Positions 27,074 through 36,800 of a DNA stretch of 64,000 bases are shown here, piece after piece (within the stretch, counting starts at the first letter, position 1; every line of letters starts with the position of its first letter). This stretch comes from Pseudorhodoferax sp965279475 (GTDB taxonomy: Bacteria > Pseudomonadota > Gammaproteobacteria > Burkholderiales > Burkholderiaceae_C). The DNA lies in assembly GCA_965279475.1 (NCBI GenBank), contig CBDIIA010000003.1:1-64000 (forward strand), written 5' to 3'. The notes below the pieces were generated by a model that was not told the origin of the DNA, did no database searches, and worked only from the letters and a program-made list of their open reading frames with translations. The position numbers were made by a program, and so were the translations under genes.

Positions 27074-28024
27074 CTAGTCGAAAATCCGAGTATTCAGTCC
27101 AACAGTGCGAATGGCGTCCTGGATCGTGAAGTTCGCCTGAAGATCCGCGCCTCCGTCGCGAAGTTCGTTGTTGGGACTGACCGTCTTGAAGGATTGTTGC
27201 CGGTTGATGCGCGTGAAGTGTCCTGGCGCCAATCTGGCTTCCGGAATCAGATGTAGTTTGCGGTTGTAGCGCCGGTGCCAATAGTAGATGCCGGCCCCAC
27301 TGTCCCAGTAGTATTTTCGACGGCTGTCGAACTCTGCTTTATCGGGGCAATGCGGGTGGTACATGAACTGCTGCCAGATGCTGCAACCATGGTCATGCAT
27401 GTGCTGGCTTGCACTGCGTGTGAAACAGCCGGCAAGTTCCCAGTACCTGTGATTTTTCGAGTTCAGGAAGCGGCCCATGCCGAGCATGGACGTGGGATTG
27501 ACGATGGCAGCTTCTCCATCTTGTAGCCCGCGAAAGAGTTGCGAAAGATACTCCATGTTTTCCTGAGTGCAGAGCAGGTCAGCGTGCCAGAACGCCATCC
27601 GCGGAGCAAGCATGAAAATGAAGTCAAGCGGCACGTGCATCCACATCACGGGCAACTTCAGTCGTGCGTTGAAATCTATCAACACGGCATTCTTGGTCAT
27701 CCTTGTGGGTGGATGGCGCGGGTCGTAGCCGACGATCGGCGTCCAACCGGCGGCCTCCACGAGCTTCTGTTGCACGTAGCACCAGTCATCCAGCATGGAC
27801 CAGACCAGCCATGGATACTGAATGCCATCGATGGCCTTCTTCCAGTCCTGAGCAGCGTCTGTGAACATGCTGACGTCACCGCCAAGCGCCTGGAAGGCCT
27901 CCCAATTGGCATTTCCTAATCGATGGGTGTTTCGGCGGCGCAAATCTGCCGAGCTTTCACCTGGGCGCGCGAGCGAGGCTTGATGCTCCTGCAATGCTGT
28001 GAGCATGAAATCGGGTGTACTCAA
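27074..28024 (-). CDS. Hypothetical protein in EPS locus, no family recognised
   Basis: A 316-residue soluble protein without signal peptide or membrane helix. It is rich in Trp, His and Tyr (LVWSMLDDWCYV, PVMWMHVP, AFWHADLLCTQEN, DSGAGIYYWHRRYNRK). The segment WHADLLCTQENMEYLSQLF followed by NPTSMLGMGRF could be part of a nucleotide-sugar transferase fold, but I cannot identify conserved motifs. It sits alone on the minus strand between the methyltransferase and ugd and is less GC-rich than the DNA to its right. Coding status is supported by length, codon pattern and a clean ATG. Confidence 0.65.
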   Translation of the reverse strand: MSTPDFMLTALQEHQASLARPGESSADLRRRNTHRLGNANWEAFQALGGDVSMFTDAAQDWKKAIDGIQYPWLVWSMLDDWCYVQQKLVEAAGWTPIVGYDPRHPPTRMTKNAVLIDFNARLKLPVMWMHVPLDFIFMLAPRMAFWHADLLCTQENMEYLSQLFRGLQDGEAAIVNPTSMLGMGRFLNSKNHRYWELAGCFTRSASQHMHDHGCSIWQQFMYHPHCPDKAEFDSRRKYYWDSGAGIYYWHRRYNRKLHLIPEARLAPGHFTRINRQQSFKTVSPNNELRDGGADLQANFTIQDAIRTVGLNTRIFD

Positions 28025-28108
28025 TCACGTCTCCTGGTGTGGATTGGCTTGAAGGCGCCGGCCCTGTGGCTCATTGACTTGGAGATCGAAAACACAAAGC
28101 GTGCTGTT

Positions 28109-29428
28109 TCAGCGCCCGATCGGGAGGTAGGTGATGCCCTGCGACCGCACGAACTTCGGGTCGTACAGGTTGCGCCCGTCGAACACCACCGGCTGCTTCA
28201 GCTTGCCCTTGATCGCATCGAAATCCGGGCTGCGGAATTCCTTCCACTCGGTCACGATCACCAGCGCATCGGCACCTTCCAGGCAGTCCATCGGATTGCT
28301 GCCGTAGCGCAGGCGCGGCTCATCGCCGAAGATCCGCTGCGCTTCGTGGATCGCCACCGGGTCATAGGCGGCGACCGTGGCGCCCGCGGCAAACAGGTCG
28401 GCCAGCAGCGTGCGGCTGGGCGCGTCGCGCATGTCGTCGGTGTTGGGTTTGAACGCCAGGCCCCACAACGCGAAGTGCTTGCCCTTCAGGTCGCCGTAGT
28501 GGGCCTTGATCTTGCGGCTCAGCACCTGCTTTTGCGCGTCGTTGGCCTGTTCGACGGCGGTCAGCACCTTCAGGTCGATGCCGGCCTTGTCGGCGGCGGT
28601 CTTGATCAGCGCCTTCACGTCCTTCGGGAAACACGAGCCGCCGTAGCCGCAACCGGGGTACAGGAAGTGGTAGCCGATGCGTGGGTCCGAGCCGATGCCC
28701 TGGCGCACCATCTCGATGTCGGCGCCCAGTTTCTCGGCCAGGTTGGCCAGCTCGTTCATGAAGCTGATGCGGGTGGCGAGCATCGCGTTGGCGGCGTACT
28801 TGGTCAGCTCTGCGCTCTTCACGTCGGTGACGATCAGGCGCTCGTGGTTGCGCTGGAACGGCGCGTACAGCGCGCGCATCAGCAGGATGGCCTGTTCGTC
28901 GTCGGCGCCGACGACGATGCGGTCCGGTCGCATGAAATCGTCGACCGCCGCCCCCTCTTTCAGGAACTCGGGATTCGACACCACGCTGTACGGAACTTCG
29001 ACGCCGCGTTTCTTCAATCCGTCGGCAATGGTGGCGTGCACCAGGTCGGCCGTGCCGACCGGCACCGTGCTCTTGTCGACGATGACCTTGTAGTCGGTCA
29101 TCAGCCGGCCGATGTTGCCGGCGGCCGCCAGCACGTACTTCATGTCGGCCGAACCGTCCTCGTCGGGCGGCGTGCCGACCGCGATGAACTGGATCGTGCC
29201 GTGCTGCACGGCTTTTTCGATGTGGGTCGTGAAGCTCAGCCGGCCGGCGGCGACGTTGCGGCGCACCATCTCCTGCAGGCCGGGCTCGTAGATCGGGATG
29301 CCGCCTTCTTCGAGGATGCGGATCTTTTCGGGATCGACATCCAGGCACAACACGTCGTTGCCGACTTCGGCCATGCAGGCGCCGCTGACCAAGCCAACGT
29401 ATCCGGTTCCGACAACGGTGATTTTCAT
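28109..29428 (-). CDS. ugd: UDP-glucose 6-dehydrogenase
   Basis: A 439-residue NAD-dependent enzyme oxidising UDP-glucose to UDP-glucuronate. The N-terminal Rossmann motif is GTGYVGLVSGACMAEVG; STVPVGTA and NPEFLKEGAAVDDF are conserved substrate-site segments; GYGGSCFPKDVKAL carries the catalytic Cys; GLAFKPNTDDMRDAPS is the C-terminal domain signature. Length is normal for Ugd/TuaD. It supplies uronic acid precursor for the exopolysaccharide. Transcribed leftward, divergent from the ligase at 29682, across a 253-base region with an 8-bp inverted repeat (29487-29509). Confidence 0.95.
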   Translation of the reverse strand: MKITVVGTGYVGLVSGACMAEVGNDVLCLDVDPEKIRILEEGGIPIYEPGLQEMVRRNVAAGRLSFTTHIEKAVQHGTIQFIAVGTPPDEDGSADMKYVLAAAGNIGRLMTDYKVIVDKSTVPVGTADLVHATIADGLKKRGVEVPYSVVSNPEFLKEGAAVDDFMRPDRIVVGADDEQAILLMRALYAPFQRNHERLIVTDVKSAELTKYAANAMLATRISFMNELANLAEKLGADIEMVRQGIGSDPRIGYHFLYPGCGYGGSCFPKDVKALIKTAADKAGIDLKVLTAVEQANDAQKQVLSRKIKAHYGDLKGKHFALWGLAFKPNTDDMRDAPSRTLLADLFAAGATVAAYDPVAIHEAQRIFGDEPRLRYGSNPMDCLEGADALVIVTEWKEFRSPDFDAIKGKLKQPVVFDGRNLYDPKFVRSQGITYLPIGR

Positions 29429-29486
29429 GTTTGCATCTGGAAGGTAAGGTCTTTGCCAGCGATGGCGCTCGGACCAGGTTGGACGA

Positions 29487-29509
29487 GCGCATGCCTGTAC
29501 AGCATGCGC
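29487..29509. repeat. Inverted repeat in ugd/ligase divergent intergenic region
   Basis: GCGCATGC and GCATGCGC are separated by CTGTACA. The perfect 8-bp arms lie about 60 bases upstream of ugd and 170 upstream of the ligase. It could be an operator or a 5' leader hairpin of ugd. No other strong signal is seen in 29429-29681 besides a TATGAT hexamer near 29555 without a convincing -35 box. Confidence 0.4.
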
Positions 29510-29681
29510 GCTGGCGCTATCTTAGCGGCCAAAACGCGCGGCTTGGCCCACGTATGATCGCGTCGCTTCCGTGCGACCCCGCATGCTCTGCAAACACTGA
29601 ATACACGGCGATGCTGTCTGCGATGATTCTCTCTGTGGAGGCGGCTAAAGCGGTGTTGTCACGCTGGTCGATGGCGGAGCG

Positions 29682-31685
29682 ATGGCATTGAACGGGCCGG
29701 TTTTCTCTCTGCGGACGGGCCATGCGCTGATCGCGAGCCTGTGCGCTCTCGCGGCCGCGCTGTTGGCTGCGCACCACCCTTTGTGGCCCGTGCAGGCCTG
29801 CGTCCTGTTGTGTGTCTGGGCCTTGCTCGCCTTCCGCTGGCCCGATCTCTGGCTCCTGGTTGTGCCGGCCGCATTGCCATTCCTGAACCTTTCCCCCTGG
29901 ACCGGCTGGCTAGCGTGCGACGAGTTCGACTTGCTCCTGTTGGGCGGTCTGGCCGCTGGCCACTTGCGGCTTGCACGCACGCAGCAGCTGAAAAATTCCG
30001 GCACGGAAGCGGCGGGCTGGGCGCGCTGGCGACGTGGTCTGGTGCTGGCCTTTGGCGGCTGGGCCCTGATCAGCTTGTCGCGTGGGTTGGTGGACGCCGG
30101 CGATCTGAACCTCGATCCGTTCCAGGGCTACACCAGCGCGATGAACAGCCTGCGCGTCGGCAAGAGCATGCTGTACGCACTGCTGGCGGCACCGCTGCTG
30201 CGGGCGGCGCTCGGGCGCTCTGCGCAAACCGCCGCGCGGCTGCTATGCAGTGGCGTCATCGTGGGCTTGATTGGAGCGATGTGCGTGGTGCTGTGGGAAC
30301 GGGCGGCCTTCCCCGGGCTGTGGGACTTCTCGGACAACTACCGTGTCACGGCGATGTTCTGGGACATGCATGTGGGTGGCGCCGCGATCGACGGTTATCT
30401 GGCGCTGGCCACCCCGTTTGTCGGGTGGGCCCTCTGGTCGACCCGGCGCCCCTGGCAGTGGGCCACCGTTTCGTTGCTGGCGCTGGCGGTCGGCTATGCC
30501 AGCCTGACGACGTTTTCACGCGGCGTGTATCTGTCGGTGCTGGGCGGAGTCGTTGTTGCCGGCGGGCTCGTGCGCCTGCAAAAGACGGATTTCGATCCCA
30601 TCGGGTTCTGGCGCCGGCTACAGGAACGGGTGCGGCCGGCGCGCTGGCGCATCTACGCCGGCATTGCCTTGTCCATTGCGCTGGCACTCGAGGTCGTGTT
30701 CGTGCTGGGCACGGGCTCCTTCCTGGCGGAGCGTCTGGCGGCGTCCAACCGCGATTTCGGCAGCCGTTGGCACCATTGGACGCGCGGCGTCGCCCTCCTG
30801 AACGGACCAGCCGACTGGTTGCTTGGCAAAGGGCTGGGACGCCTGCCTGCGCACTACGCAGCAGCGGGTCCACGTGGTGAATTTTCCGGTGCGGTCGATC
30901 TGAATGCGGGATCCCAGGCGGATGGGCGCGAGGGCGATTTTGTGACCCTGCGCGGGCCGGCGACGCAGCGGATTCTGGGCGGGCTGTACGCACTGACCCA
31001 GCGTGTGCCGCTGTTGCCAGACGCGCAATACCAGATTGCGATGGACATCCGGGTGCAGCGGCCCGTCGACGTGGGGGTTCAAGTCTGTGAGCGCCATCTG
31101 TTGTACGAGGGTGATTGCCAGGGCCAATCCGTGCGGCTGGAACCGAACGACCAGCCCTGGCAGCACCTCGTGCTGCCGCTCGATGGCCCGCCGTTGAGCG
31201 GAGGCGAGGCTTGGCTGCCCCGGCCTGTGATGTTGTCCGTCGCGCTGCTGAACCGGCACAGCATCGCGGACGTCGACAACCTGAGCCTGACCGCCGGAAC
31301 CTCTCGCGATCTGTTGTCGAACGGTGGGTTCTCGGCCGGGATGGCGCACTGGTTTCCCGCGGCGCAATACTATTTCCTGCCCTGGCATATCGACAATCTG
31401 TACCTCGAGTGGTTGATCGAGCATGGCGCCATCGGGCTGCTGCTGTTCGTGCTGCTGATGGGGTCGGCGCTGTGGCGGCTGGTGCTCGGGCCGGCGCGTC
31501 ATCTCGCCATCGCACCGTATCTGGCGGCGTCGATCAGCGGAGGCCTCGCCGTCGGGCTGGTGAGCAGCGTCATGGATGCGCCGCGGGTGGCGTTCTTGCT
31601 GCAACTGTTCGCCTTCTGGGCACTGCAGTCGACCGCACGGCCTGTTTCTCCGGTTTCCACCGATGCAGTGTCGACGAACATGTAA
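29682..31685 (+). CDS. O-antigen ligase/polymerase family protein with large inserted periplasmic domain
   Basis: A 667-residue polytopic protein. SRWHHWTRGVALL and GKGLGRLP at residues 361-389 correspond to the long periplasmic loop of Wzy/WaaL proteins, and HIDNLYLEWLIEHGAIGL at 569-585 to its end. Between them lie about 170 residues (395-560) predicted as beta-rich (YQIAMDIRVQRPVDVGVQVC; LPLDGPP), resembling a galactose-binding or carbohydrate-binding module. Ordinary family members have a much shorter loop. GGCGGAGCG precedes the ATG. Placed between ugd and the chain-length regulator, it probably polymerises or ligates the exopolysaccharide. Confidence 0.8.
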   Translation: MALNGPVFSLRTGHALIASLCALAAALLAAHHPLWPVQACVLLCVWALLAFRWPDLWLLVVPAALPFLNLSPWTGWLACDEFDLLLLGGLAAGHLRLARTQQLKNSGTEAAGWARWRRGLVLAFGGWALISLSRGLVDAGDLNLDPFQGYTSAMNSLRVGKSMLYALLAAPLLRAALGRSAQTAARLLCSGVIVGLIGAMCVVLWERAAFPGLWDFSDNYRVTAMFWDMHVGGAAIDGYLALATPFVGWALWSTRRPWQWATVSLLALAVGYASLTTFSRGVYLSVLGGVVVAGGLVRLQKTDFDPIGFWRRLQERVRPARWRIYAGIALSIALALEVVFVLGTGSFLAERLAASNRDFGSRWHHWTRGVALLNGPADWLLGKGLGRLPAHYAAAGPRGEFSGAVDLNAGSQADGREGDFVTLRGPATQRILGGLYALTQRVPLLPDAQYQIAMDIRVQRPVDVGVQVCERHLLYEGDCQGQSVRLEPNDQPWQHLVLPLDGPPLSGGEAWLPRPVMLSVALLNRHSIADVDNLSLTAGTSRDLLSNGGFSAGMAHWFPAAQYYFLPWHIDNLYLEWLIEHGAIGLLLFVLLMGSALWRLVLGPARHLAIAPYLAASISGGLAVGLVSSVMDAPRVAFLLQLFAFWALQSTARPVSPVSTDAVSTNM

Positions 31686-31770
31686 GACGCAGGTCCGATC
31701 GATACCGCGAAGCGCCCCCCGTCGCATCGGCGTTTTATAGTCGGCAACGCCAGAACACGCGAGGCCTCTC

Positions 31771-33855
31771 ATGCAAGATCCCGATATCCACGGCCCCCGA
31801 CGCATCCACCCCACCGGCTTCCAGGCCGTGCACGGCCCGCGCGACGCGTTCGACGGCGCACCGCGCCCGCGCGCCCACGCGATGCGCCTGCGCATCCTGG
31901 TCTTCTTCGGCGTGTTCCTGGTCTGCGCGGCGGCCAGCCTGGCCTACACCTTCATGCGGCCTGCGATCTATCTTGCCGATGCCCGTGTGCAGGTGACGCC
32001 GTCCGACATCTCGCCTTCGGTTGCGGCGTCGGGCGCGCGCGACATGTCGCAGGCCTTCCTGATCGAGCTGCAGATCCTGAGCAGCCGGCCGCTGCTCGAG
32101 AAGGTCGCCAGGCGGCTCGCCGGCGGCGACAGTGTCGCGGCGATGGACGATCGCGTACAGGCGCTGCAGGACATGCTGACCTTCAAGCCGATGGCGGGTA
32201 CGAACATCGTGCAGATCGAGGCCCGCGGCCCCGAGCCCACGGCGGTGGCGCGGCTGGTCAACGCCGTGATCGACGTCTACCGCGAACAGCAGGCCGTGAC
32301 CGGCGAGACCGATCTCGAGCGGCAGCTGCGCGATGCACGCGCCGCGCTGAAGGGCATGGACGAGCGGGTCGCCGCGCGCAAGAAGGCGGTGGACGACTTC
32401 CGGGTGCGCTCCAGCATCATCTCGGCCGAGCGCGACGAGAACCAGACGCTGTCGCGGCTGAAGGGGCTGGGCACTTCGCTCGCCACGACCAATGAGCGCG
32501 AAGCGGCGGCCGAGGGCAAGATCCGCGCGCTCGAACAGGCCATCGCCGAGGGCCGGCGCGGCACGCAGGCCAAGGACAACCCCACCGTCGCCGGCATGGA
32601 GCAGCGCCTGTCGCAGTGGCGCGAGGAATACCGGGCGCTGGAGCGGCAGTTCACGCCGCAATACCTCGACATGGACCCGAACGCGAAGAACCTGAAGGTC
32701 CGCATGACGAACCTGGAGCAGCAGATCGAGGCCGAGCGCCAGAAGGGCCAGCAGACCGCGCTGTCCGACGCCCGGGAAGAACTGGCCAGCGCCAGGGCCA
32801 CGTCGCAGAAGCTGCAGCAGCAACTGGTCGACGACCGGCAGAACGTGCAGGGCTTCACACGCCGGTTTGCCGAATTCAAGGCGATGGAGGAAGAGCTGCA
32901 AGGCCTCGACCAGATGCGCAGCACCGCGCGCCAACGCCTGATCACGCTGGAGTCCACTGCGGGCGAACGCAAGCCGCGCGTGCTCGTGGTCGAGCCGGCG
33001 GCCGTTCCCGAATCCGCCTGGCGCCCGCTCTACGCGCGCGACGCGGCCATCGCCGTGGCGGGCTCGCTGGCGCTGGGTTTCCTGGCGGTGTGGTTTGTCG
33101 AGTTCTTCAACCGCACCGAGCCCGTGGCGCCTGCCTCGTCGACCGTCATCATTCCCCAGCCCTGGATGGGCGGCGGTTATCCGCTGGGGCCGGCCTTGCC
33201 AGCGGCACCCGTGGCGCAGGCGCTGCCGCACCATGCTGCGCCGCCCAAAGTCGGCCTGCTGGCGCGGCCCCTGCCTCCGTTGCCGCGTGAGCTAGGCCAG
33301 GGCGAGCTGCATGGGCTGCTCGCCGCCGCCGCGCCCGAGCATCTGCTGGTGCTGGTCTGCCTGATGTGCGGGCTGACAGCCGAAGAGATCGCCGCCTTGC
33401 GGGTCGAGCATCTGAAGACCGATGCCCACGGCGCCCGCAGTCTGCAGGTGCCGGGGGACTCGGCCCGGGTGCTGCCACTGGACGGCCCGCTGGCCGTGTT
33501 GCGGGCCGAGGCCGACCCGGCGATGCAGGCGCTGCCGCTGTTCCCGTCGGCGGGCGGCCAGCCGCTGCAGGCCGACGACATCGGCTCGATCGTCACGTCC
33601 GCCGCCTTCGATGCGGGGTTGGAGCAGCCGCAGTCGGTCACGCCCGACAGCCTGCGCCACACCTACATCGCCTTCCTGGTACGCCAGGGCCTGCGTTTCG
33701 GCGATCTCGGCAAGGTGGTGGGCAAGCTGTCGGCCGACCTGCTGAACACCCTCGCGCCGCTCGCACCCGGCGGCGAGCGGCTGCCGATCGCCGCGGTGGC
33801 GCGCACCATGCCTGCGGTGCAGGCGCTGGCCGGCGACGCGGTTCCTCCGAGCTGA
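31771..33855 (+). CDS. Wzz/GumC-type chain-length protein fused to degenerate tyrosine-recombinase-like domain
   Basis: A 694-residue protein. Membrane helix 1 at 39-60; a periplasmic region to about 420 with long coiled coil (180-400); VVEPAAVPESAWRP before membrane helix 2 (424-444), as in Wzz/GumC co-polymerases. Instead of a tyrosine kinase, the cytoplasmic tail has a Pro-rich linker and, at 509-664, a segment resembling the tyrosine recombinase catalytic fold (LLVLVCLMCGLTAEEIAALR; VTPDSLRHTYIAFLVRQG). Compared with XerD, only the Arg of H..R (R629) is kept; the first Arg, both His and the Tyr nucleophile are replaced, so DNA cleavage is not expected. Likely sets polymer length. Confidence 0.85.
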   Translation: MQDPDIHGPRRIHPTGFQAVHGPRDAFDGAPRPRAHAMRLRILVFFGVFLVCAAASLAYTFMRPAIYLADARVQVTPSDISPSVAASGARDMSQAFLIELQILSSRPLLEKVARRLAGGDSVAAMDDRVQALQDMLTFKPMAGTNIVQIEARGPEPTAVARLVNAVIDVYREQQAVTGETDLERQLRDARAALKGMDERVAARKKAVDDFRVRSSIISAERDENQTLSRLKGLGTSLATTNEREAAAEGKIRALEQAIAEGRRGTQAKDNPTVAGMEQRLSQWREEYRALERQFTPQYLDMDPNAKNLKVRMTNLEQQIEAERQKGQQTALSDAREELASARATSQKLQQQLVDDRQNVQGFTRRFAEFKAMEEELQGLDQMRSTARQRLITLESTAGERKPRVLVVEPAAVPESAWRPLYARDAAIAVAGSLALGFLAVWFVEFFNRTEPVAPASSTVIIPQPWMGGGYPLGPALPAAPVAQALPHHAAPPKVGLLARPLPPLPRELGQGELHGLLAAAAPEHLLVLVCLMCGLTAEEIAALRVEHLKTDAHGARSLQVPGDSARVLPLDGPLAVLRAEADPAMQALPLFPSAGGQPLQADDIGSIVTSAAFDAGLEQPQSVTPDSLRHTYIAFLVRQGLRFGDLGKVVGKLSADLLNTLAPLAPGGERLPIAAVARTMPAVQALAGDAVPPS

Positions 33856-33879
33856 GGGCTCGCGCCGACGCGGGGCCCG

Positions 33880-36800
33880 TTACCGGGCGTGCGCGGCCGG
33901 CACATGGCCGGCACGCAGCGCCGCCACCCGGGGCGCAAGCGCGGTCCACGCGGCCTTGTCCGGCGCGAAGCGCTGCCGCAGGTAGCCGGCCAGCTCGGCG
34001 ATCTGCCGGTCCGACAGGCTGTCGCCGAACGCCGGCATGAAACCCAGGTCGGGGCCGGCGTTGTGGCGCACGCCTTCGAGCACCACGCGCAGCAGGTTGT
34101 CGGGGTCGTCGCTGTGCAGTTTGCTGCTGAGCGCCAGCGGAATGTTCTGGCCGAACACCTGCGGGCCGTTGCCGTCGTGGTGGCAGGCACCGCAGGCGCC
34201 ATCGAACAGGCGCTGGGCTGCGTCGGGCAGGCGCGTACCGGCGGCCTGGCTGCGCGCCACCACGCTCTGCGCGCGGGCGGCGCTGTCGGGTGCCGGGCTG
34301 TTGAACGAGGCGAGGTAGGTCGCCATCGCGCGGATGTCGCTGTCGGGCAGCGCGGCGAGTTCGCGCACCACCGGCACCATCGGGCCGTTGGCGCTGCCGT
34401 GCTCGCGGCTGTAACCCTGGCGCAGGTAGTCGTACAGCGACTGCTGCGTCCACGGCACCGGCGCCTGGCCGAGCGCGGTCAGCGCCGGGGCTTCCCAGCC
34501 GTCGATCTTGGCACCGGCCAGGAAGGCCGCGCCACCGCGCTCGGCGCCCAGCGCATCGCGCGGCGTGTGGCAGGCGCCGCAATGGCCCAGGCCCTGCACC
34601 AGGTAGGCGCCGCGGTTCCACTCGGCCGTGCGCTGCGGCTCGGCGGGCAGCGGGCCGGGCGTCAGGTACAGCGCGTTCCACAGGCCCATCAGCGGCCGCA
34701 CGCCGTACGGAAAAGCCAGCCGGGTCTCCGGCGGGCGTGATGCGACTGCGGGCTGGGCCATCAGGTAGGCGTACAGCGCCGTCACGTCGTCGTCGCTCAT
34801 CTTCGTGAACGCGGTGTACGGGAACGCCGGGTACAGATGCCGGCCGTCGCGCGAGATGCCTTCGCGCATCGCGCGCTCGAACGCGGCCAGCGACCAGCCG
34901 CCGATGCCGGTGGCCGCGTCCGGCGTGAGGTTGGTGGTGTAGATGGTGCCGAACGGCGTGTCCATCGCGCGCCCGCCGGTATTGGTCGTGCCGCCCGGCG
35001 CGGTATGGCAGACCACGCAATCGCCGGCCGCGGCCAGCAGCCGGCCTTTCTCGATCGTGGCTGCGCTGTAGGTCGTCGGGTCGAGCCGGGTGACCGGTGC
35101 GATGGCTGCGCGCCAGCCGAGCAGGCCGGTGACGACGCCGAGGCCGCCCAGCACGAGCGCGGCACCGGCCGCCCAGACGCTGCGCTTGCGGGGCCATGGG
35201 GCATCGGTCGGCAGCGGGCTCGTTGCTTCGTCGGGGCGTGACAGGGAAGGGGGCTCGACGCGACTGCTGTCGCCCGGCGGGGCGGGCAGAGGATTCAACG
35301 CCGCGCGCACCACTTCCGGCGTGAACGGGGGCGCACGGAACCGCACGCCCGTCGCGTCGAAGATCGCGTTCGCGATCGCCGCGGTGCCCGGCACCGACGA
35401 CGATTCGCCCGCCCCCAGGGGGGCTTCGCCGGGCCGCGGCATCAGCGTGACCTCGACCACCGGCACATCGCGGAAATTGAGGATCGGGTAGCTGCCCCAT
35501 TCGCGGTTCAGCACCACACCGGTACGGGGCTCGACCTCGACGCGCTCCTTCAGCGCCCGGCTGGTGGTCTGCAGCACGTTGCCGTGCACCTGGTGCTGCA
35601 CGCCGGCGGGGTTGACCATCAGCCCCGCGTCGTGGCCGACGACCACACGCCGCACGTGGACCTCGCCGGTGCGGCGGTTCACCTCGACATCGGCGACCCA
35701 GGCCGCCCAGGCTGCACCGAAACCGGGGAACTTGCTGTGGATGTAGCGCGCGTAGGCGAAGCCCTGGCCGCGCAGGATCTCGCCCTCGGCCGGCATCTGC
35801 TGTGGGCCGGTGCGTGGCACCCAGCCGGCCTTGGCCGCCGTCGCCTGCACCAGCTCGGTGGCGCGTGGGTCGTCGAGGTGCTGCAGCCGGAAGGCCACCG
35901 GGTCCACGCCGGCCGCGGTCGCCAGCTCGTCGATGTACGACTCGTGCGCGAACGAGTTCGGCAGCGCCGACACGCCGCGCAGCCACGACGCGCGCAGGAT
36001 CGGCGCCATGTCGTTGGCCACCACGCGCAGGTGCTCGTAGCGGTAGGGCGGCACGGCCGTGCGGTCGCCCATCTCGAACGCCTGGTGCACCGGGTCGACG
36101 GTGCCGGTCAGCAGCAGTGCCAGCGTGGGCGCGCCGTTCGACGGGTAGGAGGTCTGGAAGTCGTAGGCCGCCACGGAGCCATCGGCGTTCAGCCCGCCAT
36201 CGACCTGCATCAGCTGGGCCGCGCCCTTGGGCTCCCAGAGGTGTTCCTGCTCGCGCGTGAGCTGCACCCGCACCGGGCGGCCGACGGCGCGCGACAGCAG
36301 CACGGCGTCGGCCGCCACGTCGTCTGCGCAGTTGCGGCCGTAGCAGCCGGCGGCCTCCATGCGCACCACGTCGACCGCGGTGTCGGGCAGGCCGGTCAGC
36401 AGCGCCAGGTCGGCGCGCAGCACGTGCGGGCTCTGGCTGCCGGCCCACACGGTGACGCTGGCCGCGCTGCCGTCGGCGGCGGCATGCCAGTCGGCCAGCG
36501 CGCAGGACGGGCCGATCGACGCGTGCATCTGGTAGGGCCAGACGTAGGTGCGCGGCATCGGCTGCGCGGCCTCGGCGATCGCCTGGTCGACGTGGCCCTG
36601 CTCCAGCAGCAGGCGGCGGGTGGAAGTGTTGGCACGCAGAGCGTTCTCGGTGTCGTCGAGGCCGGGCAGGCCGGGCCAGGGCTTCCAGCGCACCCGCAGC
36701 GCCCGCATGGCCTGCTCGGCGTGTTCCTCGCGCTCGGCGACGATGCCGATGAAGTCGCGGATCGTGACCACCGCGACGATGCCGGGGATGTGCGCGATCG

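Noticed and set aside
33297..33780. Recombinase-like sequence as evidence of an integrated mobile element
   Set aside because: It is in frame with a membrane chain-length protein, lacks the catalytic residues, and no attachment site or cargo is seen.
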